64,000 nucleotides of DNA from Streptomyces sp. ISL-10. Lineage in GTDB: Bacteria > Actinomycetota > Actinomycetes > Streptomycetales > Streptomycetaceae. Both the position numbers and the translations under genes were made by a program. Positions within the stretch are counted from its first letter, which is position 1. Each line of letters opens with the position of its first letter. Below are positions 29,840 to 40,507 of the stretch, in pieces. The notes beneath the pieces were generated by a model. That model did no database searches and was not told the DNA's origin. It saw only the letters and a program-made list of their open reading frames with translations. The stretch is taken from contig NZ_JAGGOJ010000003.1 in the NCBI RefSeq assembly GCF_018614575.1, positions 62,001 through 126,000 of the forward strand. The letters run 5' to 3'.

Positions 29840-30891
29840 CGGTCCCTCCGCCTCGGGGCGACGCCACGCACGCCGTCCCGAGGCTCGCCGACCTCGCCCT
29901 CCAGGCCGGGGTCAGCGAAGCCACGGTCAGCCGGGTGCTCAACGGCAAGGCGGGTGTCGCCGCTCCGACCAGACACCGGGTGCTGGCCGCGCTCGACGTG
30001 CTCGGCTACGAGCGCCCCGTGCGGCTCAAACGGCGCAGTGCCGGGCTGGTCGGGCTGGTCATCCCCGAGCTGACGAACCCGATTTTCCCGGCGTTCGCCC
30101 AGGTCATCGAGCAGGTGCTGGCCGGGCACGGGTACACGCCCGTGCTGTGCACGCAGATGCCCGGCGGCGCCACCGAGGACGAGCTCGTCGAGCAGCTGGA
30201 GGAGCGCGGCGTCACGGGCATCGTGTTCCTGTCCGGGCTGCACGCGGACACCTCGGCCGACCCCTCGCGCTATGTGAAACTGGCCTCCCGGGGCGTGCCG
30301 TTCGTTCTCATCAACGGCTTCAACGAGCGCGTCGACGCGCACTTCGTCTCGCCCGACGACCGCTCGGCCGCGCGCATGGCCGTACGCCATCTCGTGGAGC
30401 TGGGGCACGAACGCATCGGCCTCGCCGTCGGCCCCACCCGCTATGTCCCCTCGCGCCGCAAGGCGGAGGGGTTCGTCGCCGCCCTGCATTCTCTGCTGGG
30501 CCGCACTCATGACGAGGCACAGGGCCTCATCCGGCGCACGCTGTTCTCGGTGGAGGGCGGCCAAGTCGCCGCCGGCGCACTGCTGGACGCGGGATGCACC
30601 GGCATCGTGTGCGGCAGCGACCTCATGGCGCTCGGCGCCGTCCGCGCGGTGCGCGGCCGCGGCCTCGACGTGCCGTGCGACGTCTCGGTGGTCGGCTTCG
30701 ACGACTCGCCGCTCATCGCGTTCACGGACCCGCCGCTCACGACGGTGCGTCAGCCCGTACAGGCGATGGCCACGGCCGCGGTGGACGCGCTGATCGAGGA
30801 GATCGACGGAAATCCGGTGCAGCGCACGGAGTTCGTCTTTCAGCCGGAGCTCGTCGTGCGCGGCTCCACGGGCGCGCCCCCGGCTCTCTAG
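29836..30891 (+). CDS. MalR paralogue, LacI-family regulator
   Basis: This 351-residue LacI-family protein is closely similar to MalR along its whole length. Blocks AGVSEATVSRVLNGK, ALDVLGYERPVRL and VVGFDDSPLIAFTDPPLTT are shared almost unchanged. The recognition helix is identical to that of MalR, so both may bind the same operators. The N-terminus is about 11 residues longer before the helix-turn-helix. Its GTG overlaps the aglA stop, making it part of the induced operon. It could give feedback repression, heterodimerise with MalR or respond to a different sugar. A hairpin follows directly. Confidence 0.9.
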
Positions 30892-30894
30892 CGA

Positions 30895-30927
30895 CCGGAC
30901 CCGGCTGCTCTCCGCGGCCGGGTCCGG
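30895..30927 (+). terminator. Hairpin ending the mal operon
   Basis: A perfect 11-bp stem (30895-30905 with 30917-30927) and an 11-nt loop begin 3 nt after the MalR-paralogue stop. It likely ends the malEFG-aglA-regulator transcript. The remainder of the gap to aml (to 31345) holds the aml promoter region. Confidence 0.65.
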
Positions 30928-31114
30928 CAGCCGGCGGGGACCGGTCCGGCCGGCCGGGCGCGTGGGGCCCGGCACGGACCGGGACCCCCGGCCGGCGCAG
31001 ACCCCGTGGAAGCCACCCACTCGGGATGACCGCCAACGGCCCTTGCCCCGATCAACCGCGGCCCAGGTGAGGGCCGGACCGGAGTCGTTGTTGAACGTAA
31101 CACCGCTGCAATAG

Positions 31115-31134
31115 CTTGCGAAAGAGTTTGCGGA
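31115..31134. promoter_or_regulatory. MalR-type operator candidate upstream of aml
   Basis: CTTGCGAAAGAGTTTGCGGA shares the GC-AAA...TTTGC layout of the malE sites, with a longer centre. It lies about 210 bp upstream of the amylase start, where streptomycete amylase promoters carry similar repeats. Confidence 0.45.
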
Positions 31135-31230
31135 CACGGAACGGCCACGTTTTCCCGTCGTCATCCAGTCGTCATGAAGCCCTGTCCAGAGGGTTGACCG
31201 GGTCGCGGGGCGGGTCGTACGGTCTCGACC

Positions 31231-31253
31231 GCAACAAGTTTCAGACTTCTTGC
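31231..31253. promoter_or_regulatory. Inverted repeat near the aml promoter
   Basis: GCAACAAGT and ACTTCTTGC form a 9-bp dyad with one mismatch around TTCAG, ending in the same GCAA/TTGC half-sites as the malE operators. It lies about 92 bp before the amylase ATG. MalR or the paralogue are the likely binders. Confidence 0.5.
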
Positions 31254-31345
31254 ACAAGAATCCTCAAAGGCCTTGCGGGCACGGCGCGTTGACCGTACGA
31301 GGCTGCACCCTCGCATCCGCACCTCCCTGAAGAGCAGGAGGAACC

Positions 31346-32734
31346 ATGGCCCGCACCACCGTGGCCGCTGCGCTCGCCGTCCTGGCGGGAGCCGCTGTGG
31401 CCGTCACGGCGCCCGCGCCCGCACAGGCCGCGCCGCCCGGCGACAAGGACGTCACCGCCGTGATGTTCGAGTGGAAGTTCTCCTCGGTCGCCAAGGCCTG
31501 CACGGACCAGCTCGGTCCCGCGGGTTACGGCTACGTCCAGGTCTCGCCGCCCCAGGAACACATCCAGGGCCCGCAGTGGTGGACCTCGTACCAGCCCGTC
31601 AGCTACCGGATCGCAGGCCGCCTCGGCGACCGCACCGCCTTCAAGAACATGATCGACACCTGCCACGCCGCGGGCGTGAAGGTCGTCGCCGACACCGTCA
31701 TCAACCACATGGCGGCCGGCTCCGGCACCGGCACCGGCACCGGAGGCTCCACGTACGGGAAGTACGACTACCCGGGCCTGTACTCCTGGTACGACGTGAA
31801 CAACTGCACCTCGCAGATCAGCAACTACCAGGACCGCTGGAACGTGCAGGAGTGCGAACTCGTCGGGCTCGCCGACCTGGACACCGGCGAGGAGTACGTC
31901 CGCACGAAGATCGCCGGATACATGAACGACCTGCTGTCGCTCGGCGTCGACGGCTTCCGCATCGACGCCGCCAAGCACATGGCCGCGGGTGATCTCGCGG
32001 CCATCAAGGCCAAGCTGACGAACCCGTCCGTGTACTGGAAGCAGGAGGCCATATACGGCGCGGGCGAAGCCGTCTCGCCGAGCGAGTACCTCGGCAACGG
32101 CGACGTGCAGGAGTTCCGCTACGCACGCGACCTCAAGCGCGTCTTCCAGAACGAGAACCTCGCCTACCTGAAGAACTACGGCGAGGGCTGGGGCTACATG
32201 GAGTCCGCGAAGTCCGGCGTCTTCGTCGACAACCACGACACCGAGCGCGGCGGCGACACCCTCACCTACAAGAACGGCGCCGACTACACCCTGGCAGGCG
32301 TCTTCATGCTGGCCTGGCCCTACGGCTCGCCCGACGTCCACTCCGGCTACGAGTGGTCGGACAAGGACGCCGGGCCGCCAGGCGGCGGACAGGTGAACGC
32401 CTGCTGGAGCGACGGGTGGAAGTGCCAGCACGCCTGGCGCGAGATCTCCTCGATGGTCGCCTTCCGCAATGTCTCGCGCGGCCAGTCCGTGACCAACTGG
32501 TGGGACAACGGCGGCGACCAGATCGCCTTCGGGCGCGGCTCCAAGGCGTATGTGGCCATCAACCACGAGACATGGTCGCTGACCCGCACCTTCCAGACCT
32601 CGCTGCCCTCGGGCAGTTACTGCGACGTCCAGAACAACAGGCCCGTCACGGTGAACGGCTCCGGCCAGTTCACGGCGACCCTCGGCCCCAACACCGCGGT
32701 CGCGCTGCACACCGGCGCACGGACCTGCGGCTGA
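31346..32734 (+). CDS. aml: Secreted alpha-amylase (GH13)
   Basis: This 462-residue extracellular enzyme has a signal peptide ([20 protein letters not shown], cleavage near AQA-APPG). The GH13 triad is Asp207 ([12 protein letters not shown]), Glu234 (KQEAIYG) and Asp298 ([10 protein letters not shown]). The catalytic barrel is followed by an all-beta C domain ending at GARTCG. No CBM20 starch-binding module is present, so it is the short form of Streptomyces amylase. It endo-cleaves starch to maltodextrins for the MalEFG importer. AGCAGGAGGAACC is a strong ribosome site. MalR-type repeats upstream suggest maltose induction. Confidence 0.94.
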   Translation: MARTTVAAALAVLAGAAVAVTAPAPAQAAPPGDKDVTAVMFEWKFSSVAKACTDQLGPAGYGYVQVSPPQEHIQGPQWWTSYQPVSYRIAGRLGDRTAFKNMIDTCHAAGVKVVADTVINHMAAGSGTGTGTGGSTYGKYDYPGLYSWYDVNNCTSQISNYQDRWNVQECELVGLADLDTGEEYVRTKIAGYMNDLLSLGVDGFRIDAAKHMAAGDLAAIKAKLTNPSVYWKQEAIYGAGEAVSPSEYLGNGDVQEFRYARDLKRVFQNENLAYLKNYGEGWGYMESAKSGVFVDNHDTERGGDTLTYKNGADYTLAGVFMLAWPYGSPDVHSGYEWSDKDAGPPGGGQVNACWSDGWKCQHAWREISSMVAFRNVSRGQSVTNWWDNGGDQIAFGRGSKAYVAINHETWSLTRTFQTSLPSGSYCDVQNNRPVTVNGSGQFTATLGPNTAVALHTGARTCG

Positions 32735-32752
32735 CGTCCGCAGCTCTCCCAC

Positions 32753-32781
32753 CGCCCCGCTCCTCCTCCCGGAGCGGGGCG
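32753..32781 (+). terminator. Hairpin between aml and pulA
   Basis: A perfect 11-bp stem (32753-32763 with 32771-32781) has a 7-nt loop. It lies 19 nt after the aml stop and 46 nt before pulA, so the two genes may be only partly co-transcribed. Confidence 0.65.
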
Positions 32782-32826
32782 CCACCTTGGCACCCGCTCA
32801 CCATCACCCTCATCCAGGAGATCCGT

Positions 32827-35800
32827 GTGATACGCCTCCGTATCCGCCTGCGCCCGGGCGCGGCCGCCGTCGCCGCGGCGACGGTCGCGGCGCTCGTTCC
32901 CGCCCTTCCGGCGGCGGCCGCGCCGAAGCCGCCACCGCCGCCCTCGGACAGAGCCCTGGCCGCCCAGCCGGCCCGCCACGACCTGACGCGCGAACAGTTC
33001 TACTTCGTGCTGCCGGACCGTTTCGCCAACGGCGACACCGACAACGACCGCGGCGGCCTCACCGGCACCCGGACGACCACCGGTTTCGACCCGGCCGACA
33101 AGGGCTTCTACCAGGGCGGTGACCTGAAGGGGCTCACCGAGAAGCTGGACTACATCAAGGGGCTCGGCACCACCGCCATCTGGATGGCGCCCATCTTCAA
33201 GAACCAGCCCGTCCAGGGCGAGGGCAAGGACGCGAGCGCCGCCTACCACGGCTACTGGATCACCGACTTCACCCAGGTCGACCCCCACTTCGGGACCAAC
33301 GCCGACCTGGAGAGGCTGATCGACAAGGCCCATGACAAGGGCATGAAGGTCTTCTTCGACGTCATCACCAACCACACCGCCGATGTCGTCGACTACAAGG
33401 AGAAGTCGTACGGCTATCTGTCCAAGGGAGCCTTCCCGTACCTGACGAAGGACGGCGAGCCGTTCGACGACAGCGACTACGCGGACGGCGGCAACGGCTT
33501 CCCGCGGACGGGCCCGGACTCCTTCCCGCGCACGCCCGTCGTCCCCGAGGCGAAGAAGAACGTCAAGGTCCCCGCCTGGCTCAACGACCCGGAGATGTAC
33601 CACAACCGGGGCGACTCGACCTTCGCGGGCGAGTCGGCCGCCCACGGTGACTTCTCCGGCCTCGACGACCTGTGGACCGAGCGTCCCGAGGTCGTCGAGG
33701 GGATGACGAAGATCTACCAGCGCTGGGTGCGCGACTTCGGCATCGACGGCTTCCGCATCGACACGGTCAAGCACGTCAACACCGAGTTCTGGACCCAGTG
33801 GGCCACCGCCCTCGACGCCTACGCGGCCAAGCGCGGCCGGGACGACTTCTTCATGTTCGGCGAGGTCTACTCGGCCGATCCGGCGATCACCTCGCCGTAC
33901 GTCACCCGCGGCCGCCTCGACGCCACGCTCGACTTCCCCTTCCAGGAAGCGGCACGCGGCTACGCCTCCCAGGGCGGCTCCGCCGACAAGCTGGCGAACC
34001 TTTTCGCGCAGGACTACCGCTACACCACGGACAAGGCCAACGCCTACGAGTCCGTGCCCTTCCTCGGCAACCACGACATGGGCCGCTTCGGCACCTTCCT
34101 GCGGCGGGACAACCCGCAGGCCGGCGACAGCGAGCTGCTGAAGCGCTACCGGCTCGCCAACGAGCTCATGTTCCTCATCCGCGGCAACCCGGTCGTCTAC
34201 TACGGCGACGAGCAGGGCTTCACCGGTGCGGGCGGCGACAAGGACGCACGCCAGAGCCTGTTCGCGTCGAAGACCGCCGACTATCTCGACGACGACCAGC
34301 TCGGCACCGGCCGCACCCACGCCGAGGACGCGTACGACACCGCGCACCCGCTGTACCGGTCCGTCGCCGCGCTGTCGAAGCTGACCAAGGCCCACCCGGC
34401 GCTGCGGGACGGCATCCAGCAGCAGCGCTACGCAGAAGGCTCCGTGTACGCCTTCTCCCGTACGGACCACGCGGCCAGGACCGAGTACGTCGTGGCCCTG
34501 AACAACGCGGACGCCGCGAAGACCGTCCGCATTCCGACCGGTTCGCCCGACACCGCCTTCATCGCGATCCACGGCGGTGACGCCACCGTCCGCAGCGGCG
34601 GCGACGCCACGGTCGAGGTCACCGTCCCGGCGCTCTCCTCGCTCGTGCTCAAGGCCGCGAAGCCGCTGGCCGCGCCCGCCGCGAAGCCCACGGTCACGCT
34701 CAAGGCCCCCGACGCGGGCGCGACGGGCACCGTCGAGATCGCCGCCGACACCGACGGCGGACAGCTGAACCGGGTCGTGTTCGCCGCGCAGGTCGGCAAC
34801 GGCACGTGGCAGGTCCTCGGCTCCGCCGACCACGCCCCTTACAAGGTCACCCAGCACATCACCGCTCCGGCCGGAACCGCCCTGCGCTACAAGGCCGTCG
34901 TCGTCGACAGCGCGGGCCGCACCGCGAGTGCCACGGCCACGACGACCAGCGGCGCGCCCGCCGTCGAGCAGCCGCCGACCGCCACCCAGCGGGACTACGC
35001 GGTCGTCCACTACAAGCGGGCGGACGGCGACTACGCCGACTGGGGCCTGTACACCTGGGGTGACATCGCCGACGGCGAAGGCACCACCTGGCCCGCGGGC
35101 AAGCCCTTCACCGGCCGGGACGCGTACGGCGCCTTCGCCTACGTGAAGCTGAAGCCCGGCGCCTCCTCGGTCGGCTTCATCGCCGTGAACAAGGACGGTG
35201 TGAAGGACACCGACGCCGACCGCACCATCGACCTGTCGAAGACCGGCGAGGTCTGGATCGAGCAGGGCAAGCCGGAGGTCCTGGCGACCGCGCCGGAGGG
35301 TGCCTACCCGCCCCAGGACACGTCAAAGGCCGTACTGCACTACAAGCGGGCGGACGGCGACCACGCGGGCTGGGGACTGCACACCTGGACCGGCGCGGCG
35401 AACCCCACCGACTGGTCCAAGCCGCTGGAGCCCGTACGGACCGACGCGTACGGCGCGGTCTTCGAGGTGCCGCTCGCGGCGGGTGCGACCTCGCTCAGCT
35501 ACATCCTGCACAAGGGCGACGAGAAGGACCTGCCGTCCGACCAGTCGCTCGATCTCAAGGCGAACGGCCACGAGGTGTGGCTGCTCGCCGGTCAGGAGAA
35601 GTACCTTCTGCCGCAGCCCAAGGGCGGCGGCGCGGCCCTGGACCTGGCCAAGGCGCAGGCAGTCTGGATCGACGAGAACACTGTGGCCTGGAACGGCAGC
35701 GACGCCGCCGCCTCCAGCGCCCTGCTCTACTCACGTGACGGCTCCATCGCCGTCGAGGACGGCGCCCTGACCGGCGACGCGCGGGTGCTGCGCCTGCACA

Positions 35801-38211
35801 AGGCGGCACTGACCGACGCGCAGAAGGCGAAGTACCCGCATCTCAAGGCGTACACGGCCTACCACGTCGACGAGCGTGACCGGGACAGGGTGCGCGAGGC
35901 GCTTCGCGGGCAGCTCGTGGCGGCGCAGTACGCGGCCAACGGCGCCGTGGTCACCGCCACCGGCGTCCAGATCGCCGGAGTGCTCGACGACCTTTATGCC
36001 GCGAAGGCCACCAAAACCTCGCTCGGCGCCACCTTCGACAGCAAGGGCGTGCCCACGCTGCGGCTGTGGGCGCCGACGGCGCAGCAGGTGGCCCTGGAGC
36101 TCGGCGGCAGGACCGTCGCCATGCGCCGCGACGACGCGAGCGGCGTCTGGTCGGTCAAGGGCAGGAAGAACTGGAAGGGAAAGACGTACCGCTTCGCCGT
36201 GAAGGTCTGGGCCCCGAGCGTCCAGAAGATCGTCACCAACAAGGTCACCGACCCCTACGCGCTCGCCCTGACAGCGAACTCGCAGAAGAGCATCGTCGTC
36301 GACCTCTCGGACACCTCTCTCGCTCCGCCCGGCTGGTCGGCGCTGAAGAAGCCGGCCGCCGTGCCGCTCCGGGACGCCCAGATCCAGGAGCTGCACATCC
36401 GCGACTTCTCCGTCGCCGACCCGACGGCCGAGCACCGGGGCACCTACCTCGCCTTCGCCGACAAGGACAGCAAGGGCTCGAAGCACCTGCGCGCACTCGC
36501 CGGCGCCGGCACCTCCTACGTCCACCTGCTGCCCGCCTTCGACATCGGCACCATCCCCGAGAAGAAGGGCGACCAGCAGCAGCCGGATTGCGACTTGAAG
36601 ATCTACGCACCCGACTCGGAGGAGCAGCAGGCCTGCGTCGCCGAGGCCGCCGCGAAGGACGCCTACAACTGGGGCTACGACCCCCTGCACTACACGGTCC
36701 CCGAGGGCTCCTACGCCACCGACCCCGACGGCACGAAGCGCACGGTCGAATTCCGGCAGATGGTGAAGTCCCTCAACGAGGACGGCCTTCGCACCGTCAT
36801 GGACGTCGTCTACAACCACACGGTCGCGAGCGGTCAGGCGGACAAGTCCGTTCTCGACAAGATCGTGCCCGGCTATTACCAGCGGCTGCTCGCCGACGGC
36901 TCCGTCGCCACCTCCACCTGCTGCGCGAACACCGCGCCCGAGAACGCCATGATGGGCAAGCTCGTCGTGGACTCGGTGGTGACCTGGGCGCGTGACTACA
37001 AGGTGGACGGCTTCCGCTTCGACCTGATGGGCCACCATCCGAAGGCCAACATCCTCGCGGTGCGTGCCGCGCTCGACAAGCTGACCATCGAACGCGACGG
37101 CGTCGACGGGAAGAACATCGTCCTGTACGGCGAGGGCTGGAACTTCGGCGAGATCGCCGACGACGCCCGCTTCGTGCAGGCCACCCAGAAGAACATGGCC
37201 GGCACCGGCATCGCGACCTTCTCCGACCGGGCGCGCGACGCCGTGCGCGGCGGCGGCCCGTTCGACGAGGATCCGGGGGTGCAGGGCTTCGCCTCGGGCC
37301 TCTACACCGACCCGAACACCTCCGAGGCCAACGGCACCGAGGCCGAGCAGCGGACGCGGCTGCTGCACTACCAGGACCTGATCAAGGTGGGCCTGTCCGG
37401 CAACCTCGCGTCGTACTCCTTCAGGGACACCAGCGGCCGTGAGGTCAAGGGCTCGGAGGTCGACTACAACGGCTCCCCGGCCGGTTACGCCGCGGCGCCC
37501 GGTGACGCGCTCGCCTACGCGGACGCCCACGACAACGAGACGCTGTACGACGCCCTCGCCTTCAAGCTCCCCGCCCGCACCCCGGCGGCGGACCGGGCGC
37601 GCATGCAGGTGCTCGCGATGGCGACCTCGGCCCTGTCGCAGGGGCCCGCGCTCTCCCAGGCGGGCACCGACCTGCTGCGCTCGAAGTCGCTGGACCGCAA
37701 CTCCTACGACAGCGGCGACTGGTTCAACGCCGTCCACTGGGACTGCCGCGACGGCAACGGCTTCGGCCGCGGCCTGCCGCCCGCCGCGGACAACAAGCCC
37801 AAGTGGGGATACGCGAAGCCGCTGCTGACGAATCCGGCGCTCACCGTCGGCTGCGACCAGATCGACGGCGCCTCGGCCGCCTACCGCGACCTGCTCGAGG
37901 TCCGGACCACCGAGCCCGCCTTCGGCCTGGCCACCGCGGCGGACGTCCAGTCCGCGCTCTCCTTCCCGCTGTCCGGCAAGGACGAGACCCCGGGCGTGAT
38001 CACCATGCGGCTCGGTGACCTGGTCGTGGTGTTCAACGCCACGCCGGAGCGGCAGACCCAGCGGATCACGGAACTGGCGGGCACGCCGTACGGGCTGCAC
38101 CGCATCCAGGGCACGGGCGCGGACGAGGTCGTCAAGTCCTCGGCGTACGCAAGGAGTACGGGCACGTTCTCCGTGCCGGCCCGCACGGTGGCCGTTTTCG
38201 CGCGGGGCTGA
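32827..38211 (+). CDS. pulA: Secreted amylopullulanase with two GH13 catalytic domains
   Basis: This 1794-residue protein opens with a GTG and a signal peptide (about 1-35). The first GH13 module has triad Asp312 (GIDGFRIDT), Glu346 (MFGEVYS) and Asp417 (GNHDMG) and resembles alpha-amylase. A beta-sandwich linker is followed by two pullulanase-associated domains that are direct repeats (HYKRADGD at about 728 and 838, DNA copies at 35008 and 35338). A CBM48-like domain ([15 protein letters not shown]) leads to the second GH13 module with Asp1399 ([10 protein letters not shown]), Glu1436 (YGEGWNF) and Asp1569 (AHDNETLYD), the pullulanase-type alpha-1,6-glucosidase. Together they cut both alpha-1,4 and alpha-1,6 bonds outside the cell. 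CAGGAGAT gives the ribosome site. Confidence 0.94.
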   Translation: MIRLRIRLRPGAAAVAAATVAALVPALPAAAAPKPPPPPSDRALAAQPARHDLTREQFYFVLPDRFANGDTDNDRGGLTGTRTTTGFDPADKGFYQGGDLKGLTEKLDYIKGLGTTAIWMAPIFKNQPVQGEGKDASAAYHGYWITDFTQVDPHFGTNADLERLIDKAHDKGMKVFFDVITNHTADVVDYKEKSYGYLSKGAFPYLTKDGEPFDDSDYADGGNGFPRTGPDSFPRTPVVPEAKKNVKVPAWLNDPEMYHNRGDSTFAGESAAHGDFSGLDDLWTERPEVVEGMTKIYQRWVRDFGIDGFRIDTVKHVNTEFWTQWATALDAYAAKRGRDDFFMFGEVYSADPAITSPYVTRGRLDATLDFPFQEAARGYASQGGSADKLANLFAQDYRYTTDKANAYESVPFLGNHDMGRFGTFLRRDNPQAGDSELLKRYRLANELMFLIRGNPVVYYGDEQGFTGAGGDKDARQSLFASKTADYLDDDQLGTGRTHAEDAYDTAHPLYRSVAALSKLTKAHPALRDGIQQQRYAEGSVYAFSRTDHAARTEYVVALNNADAAKTVRIPTGSPDTAFIAIHGGDATVRSGGDATVEVTVPALSSLVLKAAKPLAAPAAKPTVTLKAPDAGATGTVEIAADTDGGQLNRVVFAAQVGNGTWQVLGSADHAPYKVTQHITAPAGTALRYKAVVVDSAGRTASATATTTSGAPAVEQPPTATQRDYAVVHYKRADGDYADWGLYTWGDIADGEGTTWPAGKPFTGRDAYGAFAYVKLKPGASSVGFIAVNKDGVKDTDADRTIDLSKTGEVWIEQGKPEVLATAPEGAYPPQDTSKAVLHYKRADGDHAGWGLHTWTGAANPTDWSKPLEPVRTDAYGAVFEVPLAAGATSLSYILHKGDEKDLPSDQSLDLKANGHEVWLLAGQEKYLLPQPKGGGAALDLAKAQAVWIDENTVAWNGSDAAASSALLYSRDGSIAVEDGALTGDARVLRLHKAALTDAQKAKYPHLKAYTAYHVDERDRDRVREALRGQLVAAQYAANGAVVTATGVQIAGVLDDLYAAKATKTSLGATFDSKGVPTLRLWAPTAQQVALELGGRTVAMRRDDASGVWSVKGRKNWKGKTYRFAVKVWAPSVQKIVTNKVTDPYALALTANSQKSIVVDLSDTSLAPPGWSALKKPAAVPLRDAQIQELHIRDFSVADPTAEHRGTYLAFADKDSKGSKHLRALAGAGTSYVHLLPAFDIGTIPEKKGDQQQPDCDLKIYAPDSEEQQACVAEAAAKDAYNWGYDPLHYTVPEGSYATDPDGTKRTVEFRQMVKSLNEDGLRTVMDVVYNHTVASGQADKSVLDKIVPGYYQRLLADGSVATSTCCANTAPENAMMGKLVVDSVVTWARDYKVDGFRFDLMGHHPKANILAVRAALDKLTIERDGVDGKNIVLYGEGWNFGEIADDARFVQATQKNMAGTGIATFSDRARDAVRGGGPFDEDPGVQGFASGLYTDPNTSEANGTEAEQRTRLLHYQDLIKVGLSGNLASYSFRDTSGREVKGSEVDYNGSPAGYAAAPGDALAYADAHDNETLYDALAFKLPARTPAADRARMQVLAMATSALSQGPALSQAGTDLLRSKSLDRNSYDSGDWFNAVHWDCRDGNGFGRGLPPAADNKPKWGYAKPLLTNPALTVGCDQIDGASAAYRDLLEVRTTEPAFGLATAADVQSALSFPLSGKDETPGVITMRLGDLVVVFNATPERQTQRITELAGTPYGLHRIQGTGADEVVKSSAYARSTGTFSVPARTVAVFARG

Positions 38212-38237
38212 CGCCTCCGGCGCCCACCGAAGGTTCT

Positions 38238-38285
38238 CCCGTCCCTCACCCGTGTCGCTGTTGGGCCGAACGGGTGAGGGGCGGG
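38238..38285 (+). terminator. Hairpin between pulA and the SepF-like gene
   Basis: A 16-bp stem with one mismatch (38238-38253 with 38270-38285) closes a 16-nt loop. Its 3' arm overlaps the GGGAGGA ribosome site (38283-38289) of the next gene. It probably terminates pulA and could also mask that ribosome site in read-through mRNA. Confidence 0.6.
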
Positions 38286-38296
38286 AGGATGGTCCC

Positions 38297-38695
38297 ATGA
38301 GTAGGTACGAGAGGTACGACGTCACCGACGAGCAGTGGGAGGGCCTGGCCCAGGTGGTGCCGCTGCGCAGTCGCGACGAGTGGCCGTCGCGGGTGGACCA
38401 CCGGACCGTCCCGCAGGACTACGCGGTCGCCGAGAACCGTCGCTTCGTCGTGCTGCGGGTGCAGGTCTTCGCCGACGCGCGCGAGGTCGCGGAGTACCTC
38501 GTCAACCGGACGCCCGTCCTGCTGGACCTGACGGCGGCCGACACGGAAGTGGCCAAGCGCATCCTGGACTTCAGCAGCGGTGTCGTCTTCGGGCTCGGCA
38601 GCGCGATGCACCGCGTCGACCGCAACGTGTTCCTCCTGGCGCCCGTCGGCACCGAGGTGGAAGGAGCCGAGGCCGACGCCGTCCCTCATTCGTAG
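38297..38695 (+). CDS. SepF-like cell-division protein (SflA/SflB type)
   Basis: This 132-residue protein has the C-terminal SepF core: VVLRVQVFADAREVAEYLVN, PVLLDLTAADTEVAKRILDF, SSGVVFGLGSAMHRVDRNVFLL. SepF tethers FtsZ to the membrane, but this copy lacks the longer N-terminal linker of the main protein. Streptomycetes carry short SepF-like paralogues (SflA and SflB) away from the division cluster that modulate septation in hyphae. I recall that SflB lies near the arginine deiminase genes in S. coelicolor, which would fit this location, but I cannot verify it here. It is preceded by GGAGG. Confidence 0.8.
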   Translation: MSRYERYDVTDEQWEGLAQVVPLRSRDEWPSRVDHRTVPQDYAVAENRRFVVLRVQVFADAREVAEYLVNRTPVLLDLTAADTEVAKRILDFSSGVVFGLGSAMHRVDRNVFLLAPVGTEVEGAEADAVPHS

Positions 38696-38751
38696 GACGC
38701 CGGCCACGGCGGAACGGTTCGGCGGTGATCACACTGCGTACCGTCCCGCTC

Positions 38752-39921
38752 ATGGATGCGAACGCACCGGTCGTCGAACCGCACACACGGCCCGGCGAGG
38801 CCGGCGCCGCCCGGCCCCAGGTCACCGAACTACGGCTCACCGCCTTCAGGAAGCACCGTGGGGCGGTCCTCGCCCTCGGCCCCATGACGCTCTTCGCGGG
38901 TGCCAGCGGCAGCGGCAAGTCGAGTGCCCTCCAGGCGTACGAGGCACTCGCCCTGCTCGGCTGCGGACACGATCTCGAGGCCGCTTTCCCCGAGGCGGCC
39001 GACTGCGTTCCGGAAGGGGCACGGGCCGACCGGCAGGGGCGCCGCGGCTTCCGGATCGGGTGCACGGTGGACGGGCCCGCCGGACCCGTGCGCCTCGACC
39101 TCGCGGTCCAGGCCGTCCCGCGCCTGGAGGTCGTCGGTGAGCGGCTGACCGCCGGCGGACGGACCTTGCTCACCACGGCCCTGCGCGATCCCGCACGCCC
39201 GGAGGTGGAGGCCGCCTGGCACACCGCCGGTGCGGCCGGTGTCACCCGCGGCCGGCTGCCCGCCGACCGGCTCGGCACCGCCCTGCTGCCGCTGCACGTC
39301 GCCGGAAGGACCCCGGCGCAGCTGCGGGTGCTGGCCGCTGCCGAGCAGGTGGTCCTCGCGCTGCGGTCGGTCTTCGCCTGCGACCCGTGGCCCCAGCGGA
39401 TGCGGAAGCCGGTCGCGGCCGGCCCGGGCAGGCTGCGGCGCGGGTGCGACAACCTGGCCGAGGTCCTGCACCGTACGCGCAGCGAATGCGGCAAGCGGCA
39501 TGCGCGGCTCGCCGCGGCGGCGCGTGTGGGATGCGCGGGGGAGGTGACGGACCTGCGCGTGGAGGAGCTGGGGAACGGCACGGTGCGGGCGTTGCTCGCC
39601 CGCGGCGGCACATGCGCCGACACGCCCCTCGGGCGGCTCGGGGAGGGGGAGTTGAGGTACCTGGCCCTCGCTCTTGTCCTGCTCACCGGTCCGGGCGTGC
39701 TGTCCGTGGACCAGGTGGCAGAGGTGCCGGCGGCGTACCAGTCGCTGACCGTGCTGGCGGACGGCTTCGACCGCTGCCTGGATCCCGCGCAGGCGCGCGA
39801 ACTGGTGGGCCTGGCGGCCGAGATGTGCGCCAGAGGGCACATCCGGCTGGCGGGGGCGGTCTTTGACGCGTCGTGCGCACGCGGGGTCGACGGAGTGTCG
39901 GTGGTAGACCTGGTGCCGTGA
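38752..39921 (+). CDS. AAA/ABC-type ATPase of unknown function
   Basis: This 389-residue soluble protein has a Walker A GASGSGKSS about residue 50 after a RecF/OLD-like N-terminal strand (VTELRLTAFRKHRGAVLALG). It has an ABC-signature-like GRLGEGELRYLALAL late in the sequence and LTVLADGFDRCLDP as a Walker B-like segment. No coiled-coil arms and no TOPRIM nuclease domain are visible, so it is a short AAA_21-type ATPase. The ATG at 38752 was chosen; an in-frame GTG at 38725 is an alternative. Its stop overlaps the GTG of a MazG-like gene (GTGA). I do not recognise a characterised homologue. Confidence 0.7.
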   Translation: MDANAPVVEPHTRPGEAGAARPQVTELRLTAFRKHRGAVLALGPMTLFAGASGSGKSSALQAYEALALLGCGHDLEAAFPEAADCVPEGARADRQGRRGFRIGCTVDGPAGPVRLDLAVQAVPRLEVVGERLTAGGRTLLTTALRDPARPEVEAAWHTAGAAGVTRGRLPADRLGTALLPLHVAGRTPAQLRVLAAAEQVVLALRSVFACDPWPQRMRKPVAAGPGRLRRGCDNLAEVLHRTRSECGKRHARLAAAARVGCAGEVTDLRVEELGNGTVRALLARGGTCADTPLGRLGEGELRYLALALVLLTGPGVLSVDQVAEVPAAYQSLTVLADGFDRCLDPAQARELVGLAAEMCARGHIRLAGAVFDASCARGVDGVSVVDLVP

Positions 39922-40250
39922 CGAGAGACGACGGGCTGGACGTGGCGGGGCTGCAGCGCAGGCTGGCGCAGTTCGCGGCGGCGCGTGACTGGCAGCCGTA
40001 CCACACCCCGAAGAACCTGGCGGTGGCGCTGAGCGTGGAATCCGCCGAACTGGTCGAGATCTTCCAGTGGCTGACGCCCGAACAGTCGGCACGTGTGATG
40101 GAGGACGACGGCACGGCGCACCGCGTGCGCGACGAGGTCGCGGATGTGCTCGCGTATCTGCTGCAGTTCTGCGAGGTGCTCGGGATCGACGCGCTTCAGG
40201 CCCTGTCCGACAAGATCGACCGCAACGAGGGGCGTTTCCCGGCGCCGTAG
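39918..40250 (+). CDS. MazG-like nucleotide pyrophosphohydrolase
   Basis: This 110-residue all-alpha enzyme has the MazG/dCTPase metal motif: SVESAELVEIFQW supplies the ExxE pair and VRDEVADVLAYLL the second ExxD pair. Members hydrolyse (d)NTPs to monophosphates and pyrophosphate, acting on abnormal nucleotides or adjusting pools. It starts at a GTG overlapping the stop of the AAA ATPase gene, so the two are made together. The pairing suggests an ATPase-regulated nucleotide hydrolase, but no partner function is known. Confidence 0.85.
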   Translation: MTRDDGLDVAGLQRRLAQFAAARDWQPYHTPKNLAVALSVESAELVEIFQWLTPEQSARVMEDDGTAHRVRDEVADVLAYLLQFCEVLGIDALQALSDKIDRNEGRFPAP

Positions 40251-40376
40251 CGACGCCGGGGCGCGTCGTGGCGACGCCGGGGCATCGCCGGGGTGCTCCG
40301 GGGGTTGCGGGGGCGCTGCGGACAGATGTGGTGAGGTCACGGCCCGGCTGCTTCGACACCCCTTCGTCACTCTTTG

Positions 40377-40414
40377 GAGTTATCGAGTTATCCACAACAG
40401 CCCTGGTGTCCACA
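40377..40414. promoter_or_regulatory. Two DnaA-box-like sites with a tandem 8-bp repeat
   Basis: The 257-bp gap 40251-40507 contains an AT-rich stretch. It has the tandem repeat GAGTTATC twice (40377-40392), the perfect E. coli-type DnaA box TTATCCACA (40388-40396) and GTGTCCACA (40406-40414), one base from the streptomycete consensus TTGTCCACA. Both boxes are in the same orientation, 9 bp apart. The rest of the gap has two short GGCGACGCCGGGGC repeats near 40250-40290. Confidence 0.5.
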
Positions 40415-40507
40415 GATTTCCGAATTCCCTTGGCTTTTCTGGTCAATGACCTTCACTCTGGGTAATGAACTGAGTGGGCAGGAAGTCGTACGAACGGGGG
40501 CGCGCTC

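Noticed and set aside
40377..40414. Chromosomal replication origin
   Set aside because: Only two DnaA-like boxes occur and no dnaA, dnaN or gyrB genes are nearby; oriC in Streptomyces has many boxes.
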